From the NCBI RefSeq assembly GCF_001536285.1, contig NZ_FAOZ01000019.1:100214-164213 (forward strand): a stretch of DNA of 64,000 bases. Direction: 5' to 3'. Positions 27,280 through 37,600 of the stretch are shown here, piece by piece; positions within the stretch are counted from its first letter, which is position 1, and every line of letters starts with the position of its first letter. A program made the translations under genes and the position numbers. Below the pieces are notes generated by a model. That model saw only the letters and a list, made by a program, of their open reading frames with translations. It made no database searches and was not told where the DNA came from. Source of the stretch: Parafrankia irregularis (GTDB lineage: Bacteria; Actinomycetota; Actinomycetes; Frankiales; Frankiaceae).

Positions 27280-28047
27280 TCAGGACGGCTGCCCGTCGGG
27301 CGGCCGTAGCTCGCGCGCGGCGGTTCGGCGGAACTCGACGACGGCGTCCTCGCAGTACAGGCCGATCGAGCCGGCGAGATACGGGCGCTCGGTGTCCTGC
27401 ATCCGCACGGTCGGGACGCCGTCCACCGACACCGCCATCGAGTCCCCGGCGTGGACCACGTCGACGGTGTGCCAGCTGCCCAACGTGCTGCGCGGTGACG
27501 GTCCGCTCGCCAGGAACCGCTGGCCGCCGGGATAGGCGGGGTCCTGCTTGCTGAGCTCCCAGCCGTTCGGTTTCAACACGAAGGCGTAGAAGTGCTGCGG
27601 GTCGGTGTAGTTCCACAGCACCCAGCCGACCTCCCAGGGGGCCGGCGAATCCTGGCGCAGCTGCTGGACGGTCCGGACCTGCGTGGAGAAGCGCACGTTG
27701 CGGTACGTCTCGGCACTGACGACGAGGCCGGCATGGGTGTGGTCGGGACCCTCCGCCGCCCGCGGGGAGAGCGTGATGACCAGGCCGTCGTCCGCCGCGT
27801 GCGCGGTCGTGTGCCCGTAGCCGTCGAAGATCGCGAGCCAGGGGCCGTGCGCCGATCCGTCCCGCCAGCGGGTGGGGCGTCCGTCCGAGCTGAGCTGGAT
27901 GATCGCCCACACCCCGGACATCGCGGCGATGGCTCCCAGAAGCAGCAGGAGCAGTATCTGGAACGGATGCCGGTACCTGGCTGACCGCTCCGCCCGGCCG
28001 ACCAGAACGCGATCACTCCGGTGGTAGGGGTGATGCCCACTGCTCAC
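27280..28047 (-). CDS. Membrane-anchored concanavalin-like (DUF1080/LamG-type) protein
   Basis: A protein of 255 residues. One membrane segment (FQILLLLLLGAIAAMSGVWA) is followed by an extracellular beta-sandwich: HTHAGLVVSAETYRNVRFST, WEVGWVLWNYTDPQHFYAFV, LGSWHTVDVVHAGDSMAVSV and YLAGSIGLYCEDAVVEFRR. This is the pattern of DUF1080/3-keto-disaccharide hydrolase-like domains that bind or cleave sugars. GTG 28047 overlaps the glycosyltransferase stop by 4 bp. It probably binds the nascent polysaccharide; hydrolase activity is uncertain. Confidence 0.7.
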   Translation of the reverse strand: MSSGHHPYHRSDRVLVGRAERSARYRHPFQILLLLLLGAIAAMSGVWAIIQLSSDGRPTRWRDGSAHGPWLAIFDGYGHTTAHAADDGLVITLSPRAAEGPDHTHAGLVVSAETYRNVRFSTQVRTVQQLRQDSPAPWEVGWVLWNYTDPQHFYAFVLKPNGWELSKQDPAYPGGQRFLASGPSPRSTLGSWHTVDVVHAGDSMAVSVDGVPTVRMQDTERPYLAGSIGLYCEDAVVEFRRTAARELRPPDGQPS

Positions 28048-29366
28048 CCTCGGTGTCCGTCCGAGGCTGCGGGCATCGGCGTGCGGATGTCGGCACGGGG
28101 CTGCTCGGGTGTGCGGGCGGTCTTGTGCCAGCTGGTGCGGCGACCGACGACCCGGGCGAGTGCCCACCAGCCGGCCACGAACCACACCAGCGCATACAGC
28201 ATGTAAAGGTGCACGTAACCGGCCAGCCGCAGCATGCCGACACCGGTCAGCGGCTCACGTGACCGGTAGATCAGCCCGCAGACCAACGCCGGGCCCGCGG
28301 CCATCAGGTACGCGCCGAGGAAGTAGCGCGCGTCCGGCGCGGGGCCGCCGGCGAACCAGCTCGTGAGCACCGCCACCGTGCTCAGCACGAAGGCGGCGGT
28401 CAGCAGCGACGCCAGCAGGATCAGCAGCGGGCTGGACAGATGGAACAGCATGTCCGGCAGGGCGCGCGCCCGCGCCTGGCGCAGCACCCTGGGCATCAGC
28501 GTCCAGGACTGCAGATGGCCCTGGAACCAGCGGGAACGTTGCCGAAGCAGCCGGCCCAGCCGGACGACACCCTGCTGATGGACGTCGGCCTGCGGGCAGA
28601 ACTGGTTGCGCCAGCCGGCGAGCAGCAGGCGCACGCCGAGATCGAGATCCTCGGTGAGGCTGTGCGACCACGGGGATCCGCCCAGCGACCGCAGGGCCGA
28701 CAGCCGGACGAACTGGCCGTTGCCACCGAGACCCACGTTGTCGAGCTGGCCCCGGCCGCGCTGGAAGACGTCCGTGTAGATGACGAACTCCATGTCCTGC
28801 AGCCGTGCCAGCAGGCTGGTGCCCCGGTTGTTGATGCGGACGCCGGTCTGCACCCCGGCGGTTCGGGGGTCGGCGAAGTACGGGGCGACGGCCTCCACGG
28901 TGTGCGGGTCGAGGCGCCCGTCCGCGTCGACCACGGCGATGATCACATCGCTGGGGTCGCGGGCGAGGATCTCCGCGCGGGTCGCCAGATCCCCCATCGC
29001 CGCGTTGAGCGCGGCGCCCTTTCCCTTACGGGCATGCGGTGGCGTGCGGCGCAGCAGCCACACCCTGTCGTCGGGCACATCGAGCACCAGCTGGGACGTC
29101 CGGTCGTCGGAGCCGTCGTCCACGACGAGGACCCGCCGGTTCGTGGCGGGGGACTGCAGGAGCCGTGCCAGGCTCGGCCCGATCACGGCCTCCTCGTTGA
29201 GGCACGGCATCACGAAGACGAAGAAGAGGCCGTCGGGCGGCGTTCCGGTCCAGGCGCGATGGACCCGGGCGAGCACCAGCATCACGCAGAGGTAGAGCAT
29301 GCCCAGGATGATCATGACGGCGGCGAGCAGCCGGGCGCCGCCGCCGTCGGGATCCAGCAGGTTCAC
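28044..29366 (-). CDS. Processive family 2 glycosyltransferase (membrane polysaccharide synthase)
   Basis: A protein of 440 residues. One N-terminal membrane helix is followed by a GT2 catalytic domain with FVMPCLNEEAV, VVDDGSDDRT, the DxD-like VDADGRLD, TEDLDLG and the processive QRSRWFQG motif. At least three helices follow at the C-terminus. Such BcsA/PgaC/HasA-like enzymes polymerise a nucleotide sugar and export the chain through the membrane. No PilZ domain is seen. The GTG start overlaps the upstream small membrane protein gene by 4 bp. With wecB and a deacetylase-like gene, an aminosugar polymer is likely. Confidence 0.9.
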   Translation of the reverse strand: MNLLDPDGGGARLLAAVMIILGMLYLCVMLVLARVHRAWTGTPPDGLFFVFVMPCLNEEAVIGPSLARLLQSPATNRRVLVVDDGSDDRTSQLVLDVPDDRVWLLRRTPPHARKGKGAALNAAMGDLATRAEILARDPSDVIIAVVDADGRLDPHTVEAVAPYFADPRTAGVQTGVRINNRGTSLLARLQDMEFVIYTDVFQRGRGQLDNVGLGGNGQFVRLSALRSLGGSPWSHSLTEDLDLGVRLLLAGWRNQFCPQADVHQQGVVRLGRLLRQRSRWFQGHLQSWTLMPRVLRQARARALPDMLFHLSSPLLILLASLLTAAFVLSTVAVLTSWFAGGPAPDARYFLGAYLMAAGPALVCGLIYRSREPLTGVGMLRLAGYVHLYMLYALVWFVAGWWALARVVGRRTSWHKTARTPEQPRADIRTPMPAASDGHRG

Positions 29367-29644
29367 GCGGCCGCGTCGGGGCCAGGCCGGGACGGCCGCC
29401 TACCCACCCGCAGCAGGAGGGCGACCAGGACTCCGAGCAGGCCTGCGCACGCGTACAGCAGGAAGCCCAGCCCCACCACGCCCGTCAGCAGGCCCGAGAG
29501 CAGGTCGAGCACGGCGGTCGCATGGTCGGTCGACGCCTGGTGGGTGATCGGGACAGCCACGTCACCCGCTCCGGCCTGGAACGGGTGAACGGGACCAAGC
29601 CCCGGGCGGGCCAGTGCCGCGCCTGGGGGCAGGGTGACGTACAT
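29363..29644 (-). CDS. Small single-span membrane protein heading the polysaccharide operon
   Basis: A protein of 93 residues starting MYVTLPPGAALARPG, with one long hydrophobic segment (LLSGLLTGVVGLGFLLYACA and on) and an Arg-rich C-terminal end, so the C-terminus is probably cytosolic. ATG 29644 follows GGAGG by 4 bases. The stop overlaps the glycosyltransferase start (GTGA). No family recognised. It may be a subunit of the synthase, like the small partners of PgaC-type enzymes. Confidence 0.65.
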   Translation of the reverse strand: MYVTLPPGAALARPGLGPVHPFQAGAGDVAVPITHQASTDHATAVLDLLSGLLTGVVGLGFLLYACAGLLGVLVALLLRVGRRPSRPGPDAAA

Positions 29645-31342
29645 GGATCCTCCGAGCGAGTTCAGGCCCACCGCGCCGCGGTTTGGGCAGGCCGCGGCAC
29701 GGCGGTGAGGTGGCCGTTGGTCGCGGACCAGCGGCGTCCCACGCCGTGGCTCGGCGAGCCATGGCATGGGCGTGGCGGAGCTGTTCCTCGGCAGGCCGTG
29801 ACGGGGCGCCTTGGAACAGACCTCGGAAGCAACTGCCGCGGAGCAGGCTGGAACCGGCGCACCTGGGTTTTGGCGGCGAAAGGACCTGCTGGACCCAGGG
29901 GTGCGGATGACGGCGGCCAGCGTGCGTTGTCGGCAGGATTAGCCGGGTACGGAGACCCGGGCTGAGGTGGCCGTGCCTGAGATCAGGTGCTCACTGATCC
30001 TTCACCGTCTCACGGTGCATGATCAGGTGTGCCGCAGGCCCGAGTCGACGATGGAAAGGACTCACAGTTCCCGGTTCTCGGAAAGATGTGTGGGCGGCCG
30101 CCAGGGATGCGCGGCCCGATGACCTGGACTGGTGGTGGTTCTCAGCATTCGGTGGCTCGGCGCGATAATCTCGTCCGTGGTATGACGATTGCCGTGCCTG
30201 ACATCGTCTCCCGCCCGCGGAGCTCTCTGGCAGGAGGCAACGCCGAGGCGGGTGGTTATCGCCGGGATGTGTGGGCGGCGAGGATGGCTGATGCGGCGCC
30301 AGGCGGCCGGCTCGATGGAGCGGCTGCGGCCTGCGCATCACGCGATGCGACCCGTGTGACCTGCGCCGCCGCGGCGCAGACGGGTCCTGCGGGCGTGACC
30401 GGCGTGACGTCGCCGGGATATTTTTGCCGCCCGTCGGCTTTTGCTTGCTCAGATCTTCCCCCCCATGGAGCCGTGCCTCCCCGGGACTGCAGGACGGTCG
30501 ACTGTGGACGACGGCCTGCGGTCTCGCTGAATCCTTAGTGGATCAGGGCGGGAGGGCGCCCCGTGCCTTGCGTGTTCGACTTCATTCTTGCACGTTGTGC
30601 GACCGCAGTGGTGGAGGTACTCGACTTTTCTTGTCGGCGCCACTCGCATGACACGATGTGGTCTCGTGAGATTCAAATCTGATGAATATAGATAATTTTA
30701 GATGGGTGCTTCTGCTGGGTATTCCTGGTGTCGGGCCGGTCAGTCCCCGGTGGCGCCTGGCCAGCTCTGAGCCCAGTTCTCTCGGCGCTCGGTAGAACCT
30801 CAGGCACCTCAGCATGAACGGCATTGCGATCGGGCTGGATCGGTATTCGCCGATCGTGGGTGACCGGGGCCGGTGGCCGTGCGGGCCGGGTTGGGCGGGA
30901 CTGCCGCGCCGGCTGCTCCCAACCCGGCATCCGGGGGCATCGGGAGCATTCCGTCACCGCGTGGCCCGGCTCCGTGGGCACCTGCGGCGACACCCTGGGC
31001 CGGGTCGCCATGAATCGTGGTCTCGTGATCTCGGATCGCGGCGGAACGGACGTCGCCCGCTCCGCCGGAATGAACCCCGGATGCCGTGACTGTTCACCGG
31101 GAGGCGCACAGCGAGGAGTGTTGAATCGGAGTGTTTCCATAGTGACGTGTCGCTGGCGGTTATCGGTCGACTCTTGACGAGGGCCGGGAACCACGCTTCT
31201 CTGCGTTCCGGGGGACGAACCGGACGCGGCTCGCCACCCCCTGCCATTCCGGCAGACTTGCCAGCGCAACGCTGGTCAGCGAGCGGCGGCGCCGACCCGC
31301 CCGGGGCGAGTTCGCCGTGCCGCCCGATCGAAAGGAGCGCCC
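29645..31342. other. Gene-poor 1.7-kb region
   Basis: No convincing protein gene is found here. It holds a copy of a 75-bp dispersed repeat (29993-30068), a pair of overlapping mini-ORFs (30563-30682 and 30682-30795, stop/start TGATG, the first with GGGAGG upstream), a local A/T-rich dip around 30660-30715, and an inverted repeat CCGGGTTGGG / CCCAACCCGG at 30886-30927. It lies between the polysaccharide operon and a sensor kinase and probably contains both promoters. Confidence 0.55.
29993..30068. repeat. 75-bp dispersed repeat, copy A
   Basis: The segment matches 43856-43932 over its whole length with scattered differences. The shared blocks include CTCACGGT, GCCGCAGG and GTCGACGATGGAAA. 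Read on the minus strand it contains a frame ending ESFPSSTRACGTPDHAP, which resembles the C-terminal 17 residues of the protein encoded at 43873-45036. Confidence 0.65.
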
Positions 31343-32659
31343 GTGGCCGGTCCCGTCGACGCGGGCGCCGGAGCCGGCGCGAGCATGGAGACCGGCGGGA
31401 GCAGGGGTGCCGGCGGGAGCGTGGGCCTGGGCACGGGTGCCGGCGTGCGCGTGCACGCCGACGGTGCTGAGCGTGCGGGCACGGGCACCCGCGCTGCCGG
31501 GCGCGCGGGCACCGGCGCGGCCGCGGAGCCTGTCCTGGCGCTGGACGTCCGTTCCTGGCGGCGCGTGCTGTTCCTGCTTCTGGATCTTCCGCTGGGGCTG
31601 GTCGGGTTCGTCTTCGTCGTCACGTGGTTCTCCCTCGCGCTGGGCCTGGCCATCACCGTCATCGGCCTGCCGTTGCTCCGAATCGGGCTGGTCGTCACCC
31701 GAGCGCTCGGCACGGTCGAGCGGGCGCGTGCCCGGGTGCTGCTGGGGCTGCACATCCCGGCGGCGTCCCGGCCGGCGCCACCGCCGCCCGGCTCGATGGC
31801 GCGCCTGTGGGCCGCGGTGGCGGATCCGGTCGGCTGGCGGCATGTTCTGTACTTCTTCGTCCGCCTGCCCTGGGCGATCATCACGTTCGTCGTGACGCTG
31901 GTGTTGCTTCTGGTCGCATGGCCGGTGCTGCCCGTGGTGACACGGGCCCTCGGCGCCGTGGACAAGGCCATGATCTCCGCGCTGCTGTCGCCGTCCGACC
32001 GGATGGAACGCCGGATCCGGGAGCTGGAGGCGGGTCGGGGCACCGTCGTCGACACGGCTGCCGCCGATCTGCGCCGCATCGAGCGAGACCTGCACGACGG
32101 CGCGCAGGCGCGGCTGGTCGCACTCGCCATGGGGCTGGGGATGGCGCGGGAGAAGCTCACGGAGGACCCCGAGGCCGCGGCGACGATGGTCGAGCAGGCC
32201 CATGACGAGGTGAAGCTGGCACTGCGCGAGCTGCGGGATCTCGCCCGCGGGATCCATCCCGCGATCCTGACCGACCGCGGCCTGCCGGCGGCGGTTGCCT
32301 CGCTCGGCGCGCGGTGCACCGTTCCGGTGAAGGTCACGGTCGAGTTGGCGCGGCGGCCGGCCCCGGCGATCGAGGGCATCGTCTACTTCACCGCGGCGGA
32401 GCTGGTCACGAACATCAGCAAGCACAGCCAGGCGGTCTCGGCGGCTGTCGACCTGCGCCGGGTCGGGGGCCGACTGCGGATGGTGGTGACCGACGACGGC
32501 CGGGGCGGGGCGCGGGTCGGCTCCGGGAGCGGGCTCGCGGGGCTGGCGGAACGACTGGGCGCGATCGATGGCACCCTGCTCGTGCACAGCCCGGACGGTG
32601 GGCCGACGCGCGTCGAGGCGGCGGTGCCCTGGCGGGATCGGGAACCGTCGGGGCTATAA
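31343..32659 (+). CDS. NarL-type sensor histidine kinase
   Basis: A protein of 438 residues. After an Ala/Gly-rich N-terminus come two pairs of membrane helices in a Sensor-type module (LFLLLDLPLGLVGFVFVVTW, then LYFFVRLPWAIITFVVTLVL). A HisKA_3 box with RRIERDLHDGAQARLVALA carries the phospho-acceptor His. The HATPase part has ELVTNISKHSQA and VTDDGRGGARVGSGSGLAGL. Such kinases pair with LuxR-type response regulators, but no receiver-domain gene is adjacent, so it looks orphaned here. GTG 31343 follows AAAGGAG. A strong hairpin follows the stop. Confidence 0.92.
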   Translation: MAGPVDAGAGAGASMETGGSRGAGGSVGLGTGAGVRVHADGAERAGTGTRAAGRAGTGAAAEPVLALDVRSWRRVLFLLLDLPLGLVGFVFVVTWFSLALGLAITVIGLPLLRIGLVVTRALGTVERARARVLLGLHIPAASRPAPPPPGSMARLWAAVADPVGWRHVLYFFVRLPWAIITFVVTLVLLLVAWPVLPVVTRALGAVDKAMISALLSPSDRMERRIRELEAGRGTVVDTAAADLRRIERDLHDGAQARLVALAMGLGMAREKLTEDPEAAATMVEQAHDEVKLALRELRDLARGIHPAILTDRGLPAAVASLGARCTVPVKVTVELARRPAPAIEGIVYFTAAELVTNISKHSQAVSAAVDLRRVGGRLRMVVTDDGRGGARVGSGSGLAGLAERLGAIDGTLLVHSPDGGPTRVEAAVPWRDREPSGL

Positions 32660-32700
32660 GCCGCCGCACGACCCCCGGCCGGCCGAATTCGAATCTCTTT

Positions 32701-32744
32701 CCGGCCGCTCCGGCGGGCCCCGAAAAGCCCGCCGGAGCGGCCGG
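32701..32744 (+). terminator. Strong hairpin terminator of the sensor kinase gene
   Basis: An 18-bp perfect stem (32701-32718 with 32727-32744; arm CCGGCCGCTCCGGCGGGC) around an 8-base CCCGAAAA loop, 41 bp after the kinase stop. No T-tract. Confidence 0.8.
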
Positions 32745-32980
32745 GCGGTGATTCCTGCCGGGGCACCAGAAGGCGGGCGAGTAACGATCGAGTTACCGGC
32801 CGGTGCACGGACCGGGCTGTGTGACGCGGCCCGCTGCGGCCGTCCGCAACCTTTTGACGTGGGCGGACGTCCACTGACTGAGCCCCGATGTGCTGGCGTT
32901 GGTGACCGTTGGAGTGATGGTCGCGCAAGCGGGATTCGGAACAGATCTGCCTTTGAATACACCATGCAAGACCATGACAA

Positions 32981-33004
32981 CGCAAATGATCGATCATCTT
33001 TGCG
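32981..33004. promoter_or_regulatory. Imperfect 24-bp palindrome, candidate operator
   Basis: A near-symmetrical site with ends CGCAAA and TTTGCG and centre TGATCGATCA, broken by one unmatched base. It sits in the less GC-rich 565-bp gap upstream of the HTH regulator gene at 33225. Self-regulation by that protein is only a guess. The rest of the gap shows no gene. Confidence 0.35.
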
Positions 33005-33224
33005 TGCACGTTGTGGTGTAGCGGGAATCTCCCGGTAATTTCCCGCGAAGCCATTGAAGAGTCCTCGGAGCTGTTATAGCTTGCCGTAACCAGTCGTAAT
33101 CGGTGCGTCAGTGCAGTGTCGTGTCTGGCGCGTGCCGCAATTTCCGGTAAATCCAGCGGAGTGTTTCCGGGACGTGTCTGGAATGTTCGTTGCCGGTGCC
33201 GCCAGGAGACGGGAAGGGGTGTAG

Positions 33225-34397
33225 ATGCGCCTGTCCGAACTCGGATTCGATGGACTGGATGAATTCTCAGACGAGGTGTGGCGGGCGGTGGCACGCCACC
33301 CATACAGCGGGGTCGACCTGCTGGCCGAATGGCTGCGCCGGCCGGAGCCGATCGTCCAGGCGGAGATGGAGCGGCTGGTAGAGGCCGGTCTCGTCCGTCA
33401 GGTCGGGCACCAGTGGGAGCCTCAGGATCCGGCGCGCGTGTTGCAGGCACGGCACGCGGTACGTGAGGCGGCGCTGGTGGCCGAACGAGCCCGAATGGCG
33501 GATGAACGGGCCCAGCTCTACCGTTCGGGGCTCTTCGGGGACTACGTCGCCGGCCGCCGCAGAGCGGGGACGAATGCCGGCATCCAGGTTCTCGCCCGCG
33601 ATGAGATCTTCCCGCGAATGGCCGAGCTCACCGGAAAGTCCACGCAGTCCATCCGATTTCTGCTCAGTGGTCCACCGCCGCCCGGCCTCGGTGGGGACGT
33701 CCCGGATCTGCTGGTCCCGGCCGCGGGCCGGGGAGTGCACATCGCCAGCGTCTGGACGCCCGGTGCGGTCACGGTGGCCAGGCGGCGAAACGCCGGGCGG
33801 CGGCTGCCGCCCATCGGTCAGGTGTATGTGGCACCCGCGTTGCCGATGCGGGCGATCGTCTGGGACGCCACCGCTGCCCTGGTTCCCGTGCGGGACGACG
33901 ATCTCGACGACGGCGCGTTCGCGGTGGTCGCGCCGACGCTCGTCCTGGCGGTCGCCGACATGGTGACCCGCACCCAGCGGGCGGCCGCTGTCCGCGGCAG
34001 TGCGGAGGTGGTCGTCGACGAACCGGCGACGATGCGCCGCCAGCGAGCACTGCTGCGCCTGCTCGACATGGGGCTGGACGACAGCCGGGCTGCCCGGGAG
34101 CTGGGGGTCTCCGATCGCACCGTGAAGCGTGACGTGGCCGAGCTGTGCCAGCGCTTCGGTGTCCTGAGCAGGTTCCAGCTCGGTGCCGCCGCCGCCCGGT
34201 CCGGATATCTGTCCAGGGGCGGCCGGGGCGCGGAGCAGGGTGGCACCGCTGTCCCGTCAGCCGTGGGCGTCCCGTCAGGCGTCTCATCAGGCGTTCCGTC
34301 AGGCGTTCCTTCGGCCGTTCCGCCAGTCGCGCCGCCGGCCGCTGCGATCCCGTCGACGGCCCCTGCCGCCGGCAGTCGAACGGTTGGAATGGCATGA
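33225..34397 (+). CDS. HTH transcriptional regulator (TrmB-like wHTH plus LuxR-type HTH)
   Basis: A protein of 390 residues. The N-terminus resembles a winged helix (VDLLAEWLRRPEPIVQAEME, then LVEAGLVRQVG). A central region has no recognised fold. A C-terminal helix-turn-helix at about 285-330 (LDDSRAARELGVSDRTVKRD) is LuxR-like. No receiver domain or ATPase is seen, so the input is unknown. The tail is a Val/Pro/Ser/Ala repeat (SGVPSGVPSAVPP). ATG 33225 follows GAAGGGG. It lies directly upstream of the conservon and may control it. Confidence 0.78.
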   Translation: MRLSELGFDGLDEFSDEVWRAVARHPYSGVDLLAEWLRRPEPIVQAEMERLVEAGLVRQVGHQWEPQDPARVLQARHAVREAALVAERARMADERAQLYRSGLFGDYVAGRRRAGTNAGIQVLARDEIFPRMAELTGKSTQSIRFLLSGPPPPGLGGDVPDLLVPAAGRGVHIASVWTPGAVTVARRRNAGRRLPPIGQVYVAPALPMRAIVWDATAALVPVRDDDLDDGAFAVVAPTLVLAVADMVTRTQRAAAVRGSAEVVVDEPATMRRQRALLRLLDMGLDDSRAARELGVSDRTVKRDVAELCQRFGVLSRFQLGAAAARSGYLSRGGRGAEQGGTAVPSAVGVPSGVSSGVPSGVPSAVPPVAPPAAAIPSTAPAAGSRTVGMA

Positions 34398-34654
34398 ACA
34401 GGACACGACGTCCCTTAAGCGTCACATGATTACTCTTCCGGTCAACCGTCAACCACGACTACCGTCCTGCTCGCCGACGGGATCGAGATAGCTGCTCAGA
34501 GTTGCTCCGGCGTGGTGGATGTACTCGGCACGCGGCCGTGGAGCCACCCAGAGCGCTGACGGCTGGGCGTGGCGTGTCCCCTCCCTGCCACGCCCCGGTC
34601 CCGTCGGGTGACTTGACGTCCGGCGGACCCCGCGTCCCGACGAGAGGTGGCGGA

Positions 34655-37600
34655 GTGCGGAACTGGCCCATTCGCTACAAGATCACCGTGGTGCTGCTCC
34701 TGCCACTGCTTGCTCTGGTCGGCTTCGGTGGCTGGGTCGTCTCCGGTCAGCTCGCCGCGCAGCGGGCGAGCGAGCAGACGCGCACGGCGGCCCGGTTCCT
34801 CATCCACGTCAACGATCTTGTGTATGCCCTGCAGACGGAGCGGTACGCCGTCTCCAGCCTGGTGGGCTCCGGGTACCGGGAACGAGACTTCGCGGTCCGT
34901 TCGACGAACGCGCGAGGCCCCGTCGACGAGGCGATCACGACCGTCACGAAGACCGCCGCGGAGCTGCCCGCCGGCCCGCGCAACCAGGTCCGGGACGCGG
35001 TCGCCGCGGCCCAGGGCCAGATGGGGGGCCTGGCGACCGTGCGCGCCGGGGTCGACGCGCAGACCCTTCAGCCCGGCCCGGGGACCGTCACCTACAACCA
35101 GATGATCTCCGGCTGGCTGGACGTCGGAGCCGCCATGGTCGGCATCGGCAGCGAGGACACGGACGTCGTGCGGGTCGCGACCGCGCTGTCCGCGATCTCC
35201 CGGGTGGGTGAGTCGATCAGCCAGCAGTACGGGTACGTCTCGTCGGCGGCCGTGCTCGGCACCGCGGTGCCCGACAGGGTCACCCGGGTCCAGTCGGCGA
35301 TCGGTACGGAGACCGCCTGGATGACCCAGTTCCGGCTGTCCGCCACCGCAGCCGAGGTGGCCCTCTACGACAAGCTGGTCGGCCCCACCCAGGCGGCGGT
35401 GACCGAGCTGCGCGACAAGGTGCTGCACGGCCAGCGGATCGACTTCAGCGCCTGGGCGGCGGCGAGCGGGGCGAAGTCCGAGCAGGTCCGCGCGGTCCAG
35501 CGGCAGGTTGTCGAGGAGCTGGAGCATCGCAGCGGGACGCTGGCCGACGCGGCGCTGCGCCAGGCCGCGCTGTCCGGTCTGCTCGCGGCCGGTGTCCTCG
35601 CGTTGTCCGTCGCGGTGTCCGTCGGTGTCGCCAGCCGGATCGTCGGCGGGCTGCGCAACCTGCGCACCGGCGCGCTCGACGTCGCCCAGCGCCGACTGCC
35701 GGAGGTCACCTCGAAGCTACGGCAGGGCCAGCCCGTGGACCTTGAGGCGGAGCCAGCGGCCTTCCCGACCGCGGGCGGCGACGAGATCGGTGACGTCGCG
35801 CGCGCCTTCAACGTCACCTACTCGTCCGCCGTCACGGCGGCCTACGAGGTCGCCGAGGGCCGCAGCGTCGGCGCCATCCTGCAGACGCTGGCGCGGCGCA
35901 CCCAGGGCCTCATCCAGCGCCAGCTCCGGCTGATCGACGAACTGGAGCGCGACCAGCAGGACGGCGAGATCCTGACCAAGCTGTTCGGCGTCGACCACCA
36001 GGCCACCAGAATGCGGCGGCTGGCCGAAAGCCTCATCGTGCTCTCCGGCGGCCAGCCGGGACGCACCTTCCGCGGCCCGGTCCGGCTGGTCCAGGTGCTG
36101 CGGGCGGCGGTCAGCGAGGTCGAGGACTACACCCGGGTCCATGTGCACCTGCCGACGTCCGATGTCGAGATCGTCGGCTCCGCCGTCGGTGACCTCACCC
36201 ACATGCTCGCCGAGCTCATCGAGAACGCCACCGCCTTCTCCCCGCCCGACACGCCGGTGACGGTGCAGGCCAGCCGGGTTGGCCAGGGCTGGACGGTGGA
36301 GATCGAGGACCGCGGGGTCGGCCTCGACGACGAGATGTACGCCGCGACCAACCACCGCATGGCGAACCCGCCGCCGTTCGAGGCCTCGACGCACGGCAGC
36401 CAGATCGGTCTGTTCGTCGTCGCGCGCCTCGCCGCCCGGCACCGGATCGCGGTGCGTTTCAAGCCCAGCGTCTACGGCGGTGTGCACGTGGTCACGATCA
36501 TTCCCGCGGGTCTCATCCACACCGAGGTCGCCCACCAGACCGCGATGCTTCCGGCGGGCAGGGCGGGCGGCACGGGTGGTACCGGTGGTACCGGCGGTGG
36601 TCCGGACGACCCGGGGCGGCGCAGGCCGGAACTGGGCCCGGGCGGCGGTCCCGGTGGAGATCGCGGCAATGGTGGCGGCAGGCATACGCCCACCGAGGAG
36701 TTCGCGCTGCCCGTCGGGACGGGAACAGCGCCCCACCCGGTCGGTGCGCGGGCCGGCAGCGGCATCGGTGTCGATCTGACCGGCGACGCGGACGGCCGTT
36801 CGAGCCGCTCCGGGGACACCGTCCGCATGGGCCGGGGCGGTGACAACGGGCACGGCGACAGCTATGGACGTCCCGACGGGTTCGGGGCGGACGTGCGCCT
36901 CGGCGGGTTCGCCGACTCGACCCACGGGGCATACGCCGCTCACAGCGATCACGGGGCCAACGGGGCCGGCGAGGCAGGCATGTACGGCACCCGCGACTTC
37001 GCCGAGGGCGCTCGGGGCTCGGCCGGTTCCGGTGCGGCCGCCCGGTCCGGTGCGGCGCCCGGTTTCGACCCGCTCGCGGCGGGGGCCGGCGCACCGCTGG
37101 GCTCCGGGGGGCCGGGCGGGCACGGCGGCAGTGGGGGGAATGGCGGCAGCGGCGGGTATGGCGGGAATGGCGGCCAGGACGGATACGGCAGGCACGGCGG
37201 AAACGGCAGGCCGGGCGGTTACAGCGGCCAAGACGGCAGCGGGGGCAGCGGCAGCGGCGGCGGCCGGCGTAGCGGGTACGGCGAGTACGGCGGATACAGC
37301 GATTCGAGGGTGCCACCGGACGACGTCCGGCCGGTGCGCCTGGATCCGGCCCTGGACCCGTCCTCGCGTCGCGGCGGCGAAGGACGTACGCCCGGCGTGG
37401 CTGCCCACAGCGCCATGGACCTGGCCGACAGCGGCGTCTTCGACCCCCTGTTCGGACCGCTGCGGGGCAGCGACGGCGCGGCCGCGACCGTGCCGGGCGG
37501 CACGGGAGGCGCCGGGGGCCATCCACGGCTTGAGGATCTGCCGCGCCGCCGCCGCGGGGCGCATCTCGCCGAGAGCCTGCGCTCGGAACCCGACGCGGAG

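Noticed and set aside
30424..30651. 75-residue frame in the gene-poor region
   Set aside because: Starts without a ribosome site, has irregular composition and no family.
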